Below, one piece after another: positions 35,958 to 43,690 of a DNA stretch of 64,000 bases. Location of the stretch: positions 124,001 to 188,000 of the forward strand of contig JAPLGO010000012.1 of NCBI GenBank assembly GCA_026390115.1. The letters run 5' to 3'. The notes under the pieces are model-generated. The model had not been told where the DNA came from, did not search any database, and saw only the letters and a program-made list of their open reading frames with translations. Both the position numbers and the translations under genes were made by a program. The stretch's first letter is position 1; every line of letters begins with the position of its first letter. Origin of the DNA: Campylobacterales bacterium. Its GTDB lineage: Bacteria > Campylobacterota > Campylobacteria > Campylobacterales > Sulfurimonadaceae.

Positions 35958-37307
35958 TTAAAACTCTGGCATACTGTAGTGCTGTAGTTCTTTTATACTA
36001 TCTGTATTAGGGATATCCTCATAAGCAGTCTCTATCACTTTTGCAGGTGGTCTTCTAAACTTATCAAGTGCCTTTCCTACATACCCATTTGCATCTAGCT
36101 CCACTCTATAAAAGTCACTTGTTTGAGGTACAAACATCAAGTGCTGTATAGGGTGTTTATGTGTATCTTTATTTTTAACCCAAATCACATGTCTAAGCTC
36201 ACTCTCCTCATCTTTTGATTTTACTTTTGTAATATGAAACCAAACATATCCCTCATGGTCTGCATCCATAGAACCCTTTACGCTTACCATAGATGATTTT
36301 AAATCCTCTTTTGAACTTTGTACAATGATAATAATAGGGATTTGTAACTCTTTGCTCAAAATTCCAAGCTTTACAAATTTTTCAGATATGCGTCTTTCAT
36401 CCGTTTTTAGTAGAGGATTATTATTGGATACACGCATAGCACTATCAATACAAACTAGCTGTATGCCATAGAGTTTATGTTGCAAGCGTATCTCTGCACA
36501 TATTGCATTGATGTCATAAATATTGTCAAAGGTATGTATATTGTCTATATTTCCGCTAAATGTTCCGTCCTCTTGTTGCGACTCTACATTTTCATCGTAC
36601 ATATCCTCGCCAAACTCTAAACTTCCAAACATTACAGGATGAGTTTTTGAAACATTTTCTATAATGCGTGTCAATATGTATGTTTTACCGCTCTGTTTTA
36701 AACCGCTTATATAAAATAATCCCTCATTTCTTATACCGCTATTGCCATGCTTATCAGTCAAAACTGTATCAATAAACGGCACACCTGTTTCTATCCTAAC
36801 CGCAGGAGGCTTCAACTTTCTAAGTTTACGAACTTCGCTCAATCTTTTTGTAGATGAGCCTTTGTTAAGACTTGCATAGCCGTCAATTTGATTCTGCATC
36901 ATTTGACTGATTGCCGCACTTGATATATTTTCATCTGCCAAAGCTTTTGTGATGTCAGCATTGAGCTTATGTAACATCTGCTTGTGGTAGTTCTCTTTTA
37001 AAGATGCGATGTGTTCCATGAGAATATTTTGAGGCACTTGCTTTTGAGCCATGATGTCAAGCAGCATCTCTTCGGCATGTGGAACTGCCGCTTTTTTCAT
37101 GTAAGGAAGTATCACACCATCATCAAACGCACGCCCACCCTCATAGCAAACACTCATCACTTCAAATATAGAGCGATGTGCATCATTCACAAACCAATCT
37201 TTACTTATGCCTGTGTTCATTACCACCGACAAATCAACTCCGCCAAACTCATTTGCTGAGAGCATCGTTCCTAAAATCAAACCTCTTACATTGTCTAAAT
37301 CATTCAT
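35958..37307 (-). CDS. DnaB-like replicative helicase
   Basis: 449 residues. N-terminal helical DnaB-type domain (about 1-110) and RecA-like C-domain with Walker A GLKQSGKT (about 205-212), Walker B IQLVCIDSA and a late IIIIVQSS motif. Pairs with the DnaG-type primase on the other strand. Shorter linker than chromosomal DnaB, common in phages. Confidence 0.78.
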   Translation of the reverse strand: MNDLDNVRGLILGTMLSANEFGGVDLSVVMNTGISKDWFVNDAHRSIFEVMSVCYEGGRAFDDGVILPYMKKAAVPHAEEMLLDIMAQKQVPQNILMEHIASLKENYHKQMLHKLNADITKALADENISSAAISQMMQNQIDGYASLNKGSSTKRLSEVRKLRKLKPPAVRIETGVPFIDTVLTDKHGNSGIRNEGLFYISGLKQSGKTYILTRIIENVSKTHPVMFGSLEFGEDMYDENVESQQEDGTFSGNIDNIHTFDNIYDINAICAEIRLQHKLYGIQLVCIDSAMRVSNNNPLLKTDERRISEKFVKLGILSKELQIPIIIIVQSSKEDLKSSMVSVKGSMDADHEGYVWFHITKVKSKDEESELRHVIWVKNKDTHKHPIQHLMFVPQTSDFYRVELDANGYVGKALDKFRRPPAKVIETAYEDIPNTDSIKELQHYSMPEF

Positions 37308-37316
37308 TTTTTACCC

Positions 37317-37502
37317 CTAAGCCATTATGTTCATTTCGTGTTGCGAGAGCCAAGCATCTATTTTGGCACGACTATAGTAGATAAAACCACCGATTTTTGA
37401 ATAGGGTATCTTTTTTTTAGAGCGATAAGTCGCTTGTGTACTAAGCGACATACCAAACTCTTTCTCGAAATTTTTTGGATTTAACCACTCGTTATTTTTC
37501 AT
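37317..37502 (-). CDS. Small HTH protein (AlpA/excisionase type)
   Basis: 61 residues with a winged-helix pattern of the HTH_17 group: NPKNFEKEFGMSLSTQATYRSKKKIPYSKIGGFIYYSRAKIDAWL. Start overlaps the stop of the previous gene. May act as excisionase or regulator; both uses are known in this family. Confidence 0.6.
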   Translation of the reverse strand: MKNNEWLNPKNFEKEFGMSLSTQATYRSKKKIPYSKIGGFIYYSRAKIDAWLSQHEMNIMA

Positions 37503-37948
37503 TAGTAAAACCCCACTATCAAATCACCAAGTAGTTTTACTCGTATTTCTGGGTTCGATATAGATTTTAAACCTGCATAAAATGGCTGATAATTTTGCAG
37601 TAAAAACTTAAATTCATTATCAATTTTAATAAATTGAACATCTCCTATTTCTAAAAAATCAAATAATTTACTATGCGGATTTTTTTTCATAATATCTATG
37701 CGGTCACGGATATTTGATTTATTTATTGACATCCTATCTGCTAGTTCACCTACTTGAATATAATCATCCAAAACAGTAGTATTTTTTTGAGCTATATTAC
37801 ATAAACACTCTCTGTAAATATATGCTGTATGTCTAATAATTACTATTTTATCATGATACATTTTTTTAAGTTCACTCACGGTATATGATAAATCTCTTAA
37901 TTCTTCAATCTCTTTTATTAAAACTAAACCATCAAGAAATCGTATCAT
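37502..37948 (-). CDS. Phage HTH-like protein of unknown function
   Basis: 148 residues, helical and charged; the segment VGELADRMSINKSNIRDRIDIM resembles a helix-turn-helix. Overlaps both neighbours by one nucleotide in the replication control group. No family recognised. Confidence 0.5.
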   Translation of the reverse strand: MIRFLDGLVLIKEIEELRDLSYTVSELKKMYHDKIVIIRHTAYIYRECLCNIAQKNTTVLDDYIQVGELADRMSINKSNIRDRIDIMKKNPHSKLFDFLEIGDVQFIKIDNEFKFLLQNYQPFYAGLKSISNPEIRVKLLGDLIVGFY

Positions 37949-38577
37949 TACACATACATCCCATTTTTATCTTCGCCGACATTTGGATTAAATTTTTTAT
38001 AATTTCTAACCCAATTTCTAAATGCGCTTAACCAATTTTTGAAGCCATTTCCTTTGCTGTTATGATGATCAACAAATTTGTCAAACTCTTCACTTGATAT
38101 GCTATCTTTAACACATATATCTATAGCATACTGTTTCAGTAAAGCATAATATTCAGGAGTAAGAGCTGTAACTTTAGTAATTTTATTCAAATCAAAAAGT
38201 GGTTTTTTCTTATTTTTTATATCAGGAACTTGTATATTAGAGTTATTAGTACTTGAAATATATTTATCAGCGAGTGGAGTAAAAGCATAAGCAGGCGTAG
38301 AATGGTTATCATTCCATACAAGTAAACCAACATCAAGAAGTTCCGTAAGTATCTTACTTAGAGTTCTTGTACTTATTGGGGCATGTGGAATTTGTTGCAA
38401 TATCATATTTCTATATAAGACCGTATAAGTTAGGTTATTTATCTCTATCTTTTTGATATAAGAAAGAACCATAAGCTTTTTCATAACTCCAAAAATAGTA
38501 GAAGCATTCCAGCTAATACCAAGTTCTTCACATAGAGTTTGGTCAGTCGTTACATAAAACATAAATCCAACAGCCAT
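37948..38577 (-). CDS. Replication initiator / helicase-loader-like winged-helix protein
   Basis: 209 residues. The N-terminal 110 form a winged-helix region; the C-terminus GFKNWLSAFRNWVRNYKKF is the pattern found at the end of phage replication organisers (DnaT/DnaD-like). Upstream of DnaB-like helicase and SSB, so it could load the helicase at the phage origin. Confidence 0.55.
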   Translation of the reverse strand: MAVGFMFYVTTDQTLCEELGISWNASTIFGVMKKLMVLSYIKKIEINNLTYTVLYRNMILQQIPHAPISTRTLSKILTELLDVGLLVWNDNHSTPAYAFTPLADKYISSTNNSNIQVPDIKNKKKPLFDLNKITKVTALTPEYYALLKQYAIDICVKDSISSEEFDKFVDHHNSKGNGFKNWLSAFRNWVRNYKKFNPNVGEDKNGMYV

Positions 38578-38578
38578 A

Positions 38579-38779
38579 CTAATTCGCCGCCATTTGATTT
38601 TTTAAAGGTGGTAATCCAGTTAGCTTAAAGAAGTCATTTAAATTTTCTTCACTTACTCTTATCTTGCCATGAATTCTAAAATATTTAAGTCTTTTTGACT
38701 TGAAGAGATATTTTAATGATTTTGTATTTTTTTTCAGTATAGATTCAACTTCTTTTTCTGTAAAATAATTTTCACACAT
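38579..38779 (-). CDS. Small HTH regulator divergent from the repressor (Cro-position)
   Basis: 66 residues: TEKEVESILKKNTKSLKYLFKSKRLKYFRIHGKIRVSEENLNDFF is an AlpA/MerR-like HTH. First gene of the leftward early operon, facing the repressor across 116 bp with a shared operator, so it occupies the Cro position. Its 3' end is a 16-21-nt sequence found twice more nearby. Confidence 0.6.
   Translation of the reverse strand: MCENYFTEKEVESILKKNTKSLKYLFKSKRLKYFRIHGKIRVSEENLNDFFKLTGLPPLKNQMAAN
38583..38603. repeat. Immunity-flanking direct repeat, left copy
   Basis: 21 bp starting TTCGCCGCCATTTGATTTTT, forming the 3' coding end of the small HTH gene. Repeated exactly at 39731-39751; a 16-bp inverted match occurs at 40433-40448. 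Confidence 0.8.
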
Positions 38780-38822
38780 AAGCTTTAATACTCCATATAT
38801 TTGATATAATATACTAATTCTA

Positions 38823-38836
38823 GGATAATGTTATCC
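38823..38836. promoter_or_regulatory. Repressor operator in the divergent promoter region
   Basis: GGATAATGTTATCC, a dyad with two perfect 6-bp arms, midway between the divergent starts at 38779 and 38896; TATAAT-like -10 elements lie on both sides (GATATAATATAC at about 38802). Confidence 0.6.
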
Positions 38837-38895
38837 GACAGTCTATATAGTTTATACTTAAATATGTATTAAAAAAAATTAAAAAAAGGATATTT

Positions 38896-39573
38896 ATGCA
38901 AGATTTATCAGATAGAATAAAAATGGTACGAAAAGTAATTGGTGTCTCTCAACAAGGTCTAGCCGATATAATAGGCTGTACTGACGGTAAAATAAAAGCA
39001 TGGGAACAAAAAACCACCCTTGTTATGAAACCAAAGGATATTTTAGTTTTAGTCAACAAATATGGCTTTAACTATGAATGGTTAGAAGATGGAACAGGAG
39101 ACATGCTCCAAGTAGATGGAGATATAACACTTAAAGATATTGCGACTATAACATCTATGCTCAACAAAAGTATTTCTATCCCATACTACAAAGACATACA
39201 CGCCTCTGCTGGATATGGATGTACGAATGGTAATTGTAAACCGTCCTATATATCTCTCTCTCCTGATATGATGCCTAATAAAAGCAGTGATGCTATGGAT
39301 GCAATCAGAGTAACTGGCAATTCTATGAGTCCAACGATAGAAGATGAAGATGTTATTTTTATTGATAAAAGTGATATTACACCTAAAGATGGAAAGATTT
39401 TTGTAGTTTATTTATGTGATGAAGTTTATGTAAAAAGGCTCTTTATAGAACCTAAAACAAAAGAGATATTTTTACACTCAGATAACCCACTTTTTCCAAA
39501 GATGGAAACTGATTGTGAAGACTTTAAAATAATAGGAAGAGTTATAGCAAATATGCAGATAACAAAGCTCTAA
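38896..39573 (+). CDS. CI/LexA-type prophage repressor
   Basis: 225 residues: N-terminal HTH_3 domain (about 5-65) and C-terminal S24 autopeptidase with Ser143 (VTGNSMSPTI), Lys180 (EVYVKRLF) and an Ala-Gly cleavage site at 105-106 (HASAGYG). Controls lysogeny and should be inactivated by RecA-stimulated self-cleavage after DNA damage. Divergent from the small HTH gene; AAAGG precedes the ATG. Confidence 0.9.
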   Translation: MQDLSDRIKMVRKVIGVSQQGLADIIGCTDGKIKAWEQKTTLVMKPKDILVLVNKYGFNYEWLEDGTGDMLQVDGDITLKDIATITSMLNKSISIPYYKDIHASAGYGCTNGNCKPSYISLSPDMMPNKSSDAMDAIRVTGNSMSPTIEDEDVIFIDKSDITPKDGKIFVVYLCDEVYVKRLFIEPKTKEIFLHSDNPLFPKMETDCEDFKIIGRVIANMQITKL

Positions 39574-39609
39574 TTTATGGCTTTTAAAGAGGGAAAAAGA
39601 GGGTCTATA

Positions 39610-39634
39610 TATATCTTTTAGAATAAAAGATATA
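39610..39634 (+). terminator. Hairpin after the repressor gene
   Basis: TATATCTTTTA and TAAAAGATATA, perfect 11-bp arms with GAA loop, 37 bp after the repressor stop. AT-only stem without a T run; terminator or RNA stabiliser. Confidence 0.45.
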
Positions 39635-39652
39635 GGTTAAGTATATATGTGG

Positions 39653-39710
39653 GCAAAATTTGCACGGGTCGGAGTTGACAATCGGTGCAAATTTTGCACG
39701 GGTCGGAGTT
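39653..39710. repeat. Two 24-bp direct repeats with internal palindromes (parS-like)
   Basis: Copies at 39653-39676 and 39687-39710 differ at one central base and share the run TTGCACGGGTCGGAGTT. In the second, GTGCAAATTTTGCAC (39685-39699) is a perfect 7+1+7 palindrome. Candidate binding site for phage ParB or a replication initiator. Confidence 0.6.
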
Positions 39711-39730
39711 ATTAAAATAGAGTCTATAAT

Positions 39731-39751
39731 TTCGCCGCCATTTGATTTTTT
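39731..39751. repeat. Immunity-flanking direct repeat, right copy
   Basis: Exact copy of 38583-38603. Together they bracket the repressor, the operator and most of the Cro-position gene in a 1.15-kb segment. Confidence 0.8.
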
Positions 39752-39935
39752 TTAAGTACTTTTTTGAGTCTATTTCAAATAGTCATAGGGCAATTCTCTC
39801 ATAGGTAGTTCAGAGGAAGTGGGGCTTGGGGAATGGGGCTACCCCCTAAAAACTGAGAAACTAAAAACTGAAAAAGTGGGAGTTTTTGAGTAGATGTGTG
39901 AGTGGTAGTTCTGCACAAGATGAGAGCTGCAAACA

Positions 39936-40020
39936 CTCTAACCTTAAGCCGTTTTGGCTCAAAAATGCTCTCTAACCTTAAACGATGCAGTAAACTTAAA
40001 TAATTACACTCTAAACTTAA
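39936..40020 (+). repeat. Iteron-like repeats CTCTAAMCTTAA
   Basis: CTCTAACCTTAA at 39936-39947 and 39970-39981, CTCTAAACTTAA at 40009-40020 and a partial AGTAAACTTAAA at 39989-40000, followed by an A/T-only stretch. Layout is that of initiator sites next to a melting region. Confidence 0.5.
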
Positions 40021-40124
40021 TTAAAACATATTAAAATAAATAAATTAATATCTTTTTGCACATTTTCCCTGATTTTCTCCCCCTTGCTCTCATTGACCAC
40101 TTCTCACACAAATCTATGTAATGT

Positions 40125-40175
40125 ACACATAAATATGTGTGATTTACACATAAATATGTGTGATTTACACATAAA
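40125..40175. repeat. 21-bp tandem repeat, 2.4 copies
   Basis: Unit ACACATAAATATGTGTGATT plus T, each unit containing the palindrome ACACATA-AA-TATGTGT. Possible operator or iteron array. Confidence 0.7.
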
Positions 40176-40632
40176 AGTGATGCAGTTCTGCTCCAACTCT
40201 TCCAAACTTTCCCCAGAGAAAGTGCATCCAAGACCAAACATAACAACCGAAAACCTCCGTAATTTCCGAAAATTCCCACACCACCGCACTCACCCACCAT
40301 TTCCCTCCGTAAATCTGCCTCAGTTCCCATGTCAAAACAACTCTTTCACCTTTTTATATTAAAGGCTACTCTCTTACAATTCTTTTATCTTCAAAAAAAT
40401 CGGAAACTCTCAAAAAACAGAAAAAAAAATCGCAAATGGCGGCGAATTGTTGAAGTTGGAGATTTTGGGGAGATTTTGGCGAAGTGGTGGAAAAGTGGCG
40501 GTTTTAGGTGTTTTGTGTAGAAAAAAGAGGCTCATATCTGCTCCGTGAGCCACGATAATAGTTTTGCGTGTACATTTACAAGGACAAAGAGTTTTTGAGA
40601 GAGAGGCTATGAAGATTTATGATTTGACCATA

Positions 40633-40648
40633 TTCCTGACATCAGGAA
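40633..40648. terminator. Short dyad TTCCTGA-CA-TCAGGAA
   Basis: Perfect 7-bp inverted repeat followed by AAAA, 44 bp beyond the stop of the leftward gene 40692; operator or weak terminator. Confidence 0.4.
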
Positions 40649-40691
40649 AATGGTTTCGGCATGTGGAAGTTCTGGCATGTGGAAAGATTGT

Positions 40692-41066
40692 TTAATATTT
40701 TGTATCAAACTCTTTAAGCTCTTTTATTCTAATAAAATCATTCAAATCAAGCCATATAAAATCATCTTCATATTTAAACTCTAAATTAATATATCTTTTT
40801 TTTACCTTATCAAGAAAGACATTATAATCCATATCTGTATAACCCTCTTTATAAATATTTCTGAGCATGTTATCTGTAAACTTTTTACTATGCAGATTTG
40901 AATAAACCTCTACGCTTCCATTTTTTAGTTTCATTCTTGATGTTGGAATGCCTCTTTTATCAAAGTTATATTTATATTCTTCTTTCGTGTAATATAAATA
41001 TGCTAATAAAAAAACGAACAACATCCCAACGGCAAATACTACTTTTAAAATATACTCTTTGCCCAT
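40692..41066 (-). CDS. Phage single-span membrane protein
   Basis: 124 residues with one N-terminal membrane helix (about 7-27) and a charged C-terminal domain rich in Lys, Tyr, Asp and Phe. Forms a two-gene unit with the HTH gene 4 bp upstream. A lysogenic-conversion or exclusion role would suit its position between immunity and early genes, but is not shown. Confidence 0.6.
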   Translation of the reverse strand: MGKEYILKVVFAVGMLFVFLLAYLYYTKEEYKYNFDKRGIPTSRMKLKNGSVEVYSNLHSKKFTDNMLRNIYKEGYTDMDYNVFLDKVKKRYINLEFKYEDDFIWLDLNDFIRIKELKEFDTKY

Positions 41067-41070
41067 ACTC

Positions 41071-41292
41071 TCAACCCTCTCTATTCCTTAAAATAGGTGC
41101 TACAGCATCCGCAACTCTGTCTAAATCTTTTGCTTTGATGTAGTTTTCTAGCCATGAAGTTACCCAAAGTGGAATATTTTGTGTACTGCTCCAATTTGCA
41201 ACTGTACTATAGGCAAGACCTGTTATTTCTACAAATTCTTTCTTATTTAATCGAGCTTCTTTCAATTTTATTATAAATTCTTCATTATTCAT
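41071..41292 (-). CDS. Small HTH DNA-binding protein divergent from early genes
   Basis: 73 residues; IKLKEARLNKKEFVEITGLAYSTVANWSS is a helix-turn-helix. Transcribed away from the rightward early operon across a 257-bp region with dyads, so it may repress or activate that operon. Candidate regulator for the late box as well, without evidence. Confidence 0.6.
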   Translation of the reverse strand: MNNEEFIIKLKEARLNKKEFVEITGLAYSTVANWSSTQNIPLWVTSWLENYIKAKDLDRVADAVAPILRNREG

Positions 41293-41355
41293 TATTTTAC
41301 ACCTACTTTTTAAGTATCAAATTATACCTAAATATACTAAATAAGTATAAAGTGC

Positions 41356-41549
41356 TTGACATAGTTATAATTTTAGTATATAGTTTTGAATATATATACT
41401 TTTAAGGTATATATAAAAAATCTTAAAAATGTTGAAAATCGTAAGTCCTCATCGCAGGTCTATCGGATAGTCCCCGAACAAATCAGCTAAAAAAATACTT
41501 CATTGAGCGGTTTTAGAACTGCTCATAAATTATTTAAGGAAACATAAAA
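41356..41549 (+). promoter_or_regulatory. Rightward early promoter with operator dyad and structured leader
   Basis: -35 TTGACA (41356-41361), -10 TATATA (41377-41382). TATATATAC (41391-41399) and GTATATATA (41407-41415) form a perfect 9-bp dyad at the predicted transcript start. The roughly 150-nt leader contains CTAT-CGG-ATAG and the stable hairpin GAGCGGTT-TTAG-AACTGCTC (41505-41524) before the ribosome site of gene 41550. Confidence 0.55.
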
Positions 41550-41939
41550 ATGAAATACTACCAACATAAAGAAGCAAGACAACAAGAAATGACGGCTCTA
41601 TTTGATAAACACGGTGTAATTTTTGCATTTGGTAAAGAACAACTTGACAATGCTAAAAAAGATGGAATTCAATACTACTCATCAGGCTTTGGGATGTTTA
41701 TACCAACAAACAACTATAAACTATTTAACGAAGAGTGTGCAGCACAACAAGAGAACTTTATTATAAAGGCTAAAGAGCTTTTTACAGCAAATCAAATCAT
41801 CACTTATGAGCTAGGAAACTATGAGTATTGCATCAATGAAGATTTAAGAGATACGAGAGGAGCTTTAGAAGAGTTCAACTTTAGTGATGAAGAGTACAAA
41901 GTAGCAATTAAAGAGTATATGCAAAACTGTGATTACTAA
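41550..41939 (+). CDS. Phage early protein, DUF7659-like
   Basis: 129 residues: KYYQHKEARQQEMTALFDKHGVIFAFG and GMFIPTNNYKLF are typical of a small family found in tailed phages and conjugative elements, with no known activity. First gene of the rightward operon, with AAGGAAA before the ATG. Confidence 0.65.
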   Translation: MKYYQHKEARQQEMTALFDKHGVIFAFGKEQLDNAKKDGIQYYSSGFGMFIPTNNYKLFNEECAAQQENFIIKAKELFTANQIITYELGNYEYCINEDLRDTRGALEEFNFSDEEYKVAIKEYMQNCDY

Positions 41940-41974
41940 AAGAACATTAAAAATAAAAAAAGGAGGAACAAAAA

Positions 41975-42058
41975 ATGTCTAAGCTCATAAAAAAAGCGGA
42001 CTCTCTCTTCGTCAGATTTGAAAACATGATAGAGAGAGCAGCGAACAAACTTTTCTAA
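41975..42058 (+). CDS. 27-residue early peptide
   Basis: Very strong ribosome site AAAGGAGG; product MSKLIKKADSLFVRFENMIE and on, an amphipathic helix. Between DUF7659-like gene and a 51-residue gene. Unknown; the ribosome site argues that it is translated. Confidence 0.5.
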   Translation: MSKLIKKADSLFVRFENMIERAANKLF

Positions 42059-42175
42059 TAAAAAAGAATTTTTCATCAAGTTACACACCGCAAATGTGTA
42101 GCTGATTGAGAAATTATACTCAAACAAAGTTTATTAAAAGCTTCAAAAAAACACACCAAAAAGGAGAATAAAAAA

Positions 42176-42331
42176 ATGCGTTTTTCAACTATGAGAGAGA
42201 TTAAGAAGATGTTTGCATGTGAACATGTAAAAGTTGTAGATGGATTGCTACATGTAGAGTATTACGATGCACACACAGGCAAACGAATGAGCAAAGCAAA
42301 AGCTATGAGAATTTTGGACGGAGATTACTAA
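42176..42331 (+). CDS. 51-residue early protein
   Basis: Ribosome site AAGGAG; product MRFSTMREIKKMFACEHVKV and on, mixed alpha/beta, basic. Ends 1 nt before the next gene's ATG. Two short stem-loops (TACACA...TGTGTA at about 42083-42101) lie upstream. No family recognised. Confidence 0.6.
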   Translation: MRFSTMREIKKMFACEHVKVVDGLLHVEYYDAHTGKRMSKAKAMRILDGDY

Positions 42332-42332
42332 A

Positions 42333-42980
42333 ATGAAAAAAAAAGAACTCAAAAATAAAATAAGGCTTGAGAACGGAGAGGCACAAGTAGGCAGACACAT
42401 TGGAACTGCTAGAGCCAAAAAACCAATCCTAAAAAAAGAGTTTGACCACCTCATAAACGCTACCAACCGTAGCCTAGAGTTGCAGTCACAAACGAAGATG
42501 AAGTTCATACGAGCTTTTACACTTCTCTATCTTACAGGATGCCGTATCAGCGAGATAGCAAAACTCACAAGCATAGACATAGAGCAGATGATACAAGCAA
42601 ACGAATACTCTTTGACGAACTCCACCAAAACAAAAAGTGCAAGACTTATCAGTTTTAGTGAGAACCTAGAGCAAATCGAGTTCTTAAAAAAGATACTTCC
42701 ACATGCCAACGGCTATCTGTTCCCACGCAACAACTCAAAAGAGCCGATGCACACGCAGAGCTTAAAACTCATGATGAACAAATACATTCAAAAAGTTCTA
42801 GGCACTCTCTACTCTACACACAGTTTCAGAGCAGGATACATCACAACCGCCCATCAAATCGGGCTAAGTCTCGAACATATCCGTCAAGACATAGGACACG
42901 CAAGTATCGCTACAACAGCAAGATACGCAACAGTTACACATACAGAAATCGCAGCAGCGAAGAACCAAAGAGTTTGGTAA
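42333..42980 (+). CDS. Second tyrosine recombinase (XerC-like)
   Basis: 215 residues, catalytic domain only or with a very short N-terminal domain. Catalytic set: Arg in LTGCRISE, His-x-x-Arg in THSFRAGY, Gly-His in DIGHAS and Tyr in TTARYATVTH. Different from the integrase at 51858. It lies just before parAB, so resolution of phage-genome multimers is a natural role; DNA inversion or cassette exchange is also possible. Confidence 0.82.
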   Translation: MKKKELKNKIRLENGEAQVGRHIGTARAKKPILKKEFDHLINATNRSLELQSQTKMKFIRAFTLLYLTGCRISEIAKLTSIDIEQMIQANEYSLTNSTKTKSARLISFSENLEQIEFLKKILPHANGYLFPRNNSKEPMHTQSLKLMMNKYIQKVLGTLYSTHSFRAGYITTAHQIGLSLEHIRQDIGHASIATTARYATVTHTEIAAAKNQRVW

Positions 42981-42992
42981 ATAAATTAACTG

Positions 42993-43014
42993 CACCAAAT
43001 TGAGATACCACTTA
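42993..43014 (+). promoter_or_regulatory. Phage late box, copy 4 (parAB operon)
   Basis: Same 22 bp as copies 1 and 2, here on the plus strand and oriented toward parA, 46 bp before its ATG, with TATTAA 12 bp downstream. Confidence 0.75.
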
Positions 43015-43060
43015 ATCCAATCCAACATATTAAAATTACAGCAGACAAAGGGGTCGGCAC

Positions 43061-43690
43061 ATGATATACACAATCGCACACACAAAAGGTGGAAGCAAAA
43101 AAAGCACAACTGCTTGGCATCTACTACATGGAATAATTAAAAAATACCAAACAAAAGATACAAAAGTTATCTTAGTTGATATTGATGCGCAAAAGACTTT
43201 AACTATAGTTAATAAGTTAAGAGTATCAGAATCAAATCTTGAAGCTGTTACAGCATATCAACCACAAAATATTGCTGAACTGTTAGAGATATTTGAGAAA
43301 CATAGCAAAGATATTATCATTTGCGATACAGGTGGGTTTGACAAAGATATAAATAGAGTTGCTATATCAAAAGCAGACAAAGTCATAGTTCCGTTAATGG
43401 CTACTATCCACGATATGCTCGGTCTCTCTATGTTTCAATCTATCATAAAAGGTATGAATGAAAATATAAAGATAAATGTACTTTTAACAGGAGTACATCA
43501 CAAAACATCTAACTTTGAAAATATCAAAGAAATTATCCAAGACAATCCCAACGCAACACTCTTAAATAGCAAGATACTCTCTAAAAATTCTAACTTCAAA
43601 ACGATGGAAAAAGGGTTAAGTGTCTATGACACAAAAGATGAACTTTGTGAACGATATGATGGAGTCATAGATGAAATTATCAAGCCTTAA
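43061..43690 (+). CDS. parA: ParA-family partition ATPase
   Basis: 209 residues. Deviant Walker motif KGGSKKST (9-16): signature Lys9 and catalytic Lys14 are present, but the Gly normally at position 13 is Lys. Walker A' region LVDIDAQKT and Walker B IIICDTGGF follow. Small plasmid/phage type without an N-terminal HTH. Overlaps parB by 20 nt. Expected to segregate a low-copy extrachromosomal form; the altered P-loop may weaken ATP turnover. Confidence 0.88.
   Translation: MIYTIAHTKGGSKKSTTAWHLLHGIIKKYQTKDTKVILVDIDAQKTLTIVNKLRVSESNLEAVTAYQPQNIAELLEIFEKHSKDIIICDTGGFDKDINRVAISKADKVIVPLMATIHDMLGLSMFQSIIKGMNENIKINVLLTGVHHKTSNFENIKEIIQDNPNATLLNSKILSKNSNFKTMEKGLSVYDTKDELCERYDGVIDEIIKP

Larger units (their letters stand above)
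39574..40691. other. 1.1-kb non-coding region rich in repeats (origin or centromere candidate)
   Basis: No convincing gene on either strand. It holds, in order: an 11-bp-arm hairpin, two 24-bp direct repeats with palindromes, the right immunity repeat, CTCTAAMCTTAA iterons, an AT-rich tract (about 40020-40055), 21-bp tandem repeats, an inverted copy of the immunity repeat, a TTCCTGA dyad and two GGCATGTGGAA copies. This is the most plausible site for a phage replication origin and/or ParB centromere. Confidence 0.5.

Noticed and set aside
40125-40175. CRISPR-like array
   Set aside because: Contiguous 21-bp tandem units without spacers and no cas genes in the window.
40031-40520. Several frames of 60-99 codons in the repeat-rich non-coding region
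   Set aside because: They translate tandem repeats or homopolymers (HTYLCVNHTYLCV type), lack ribosome sites and overlap each other on both strands.
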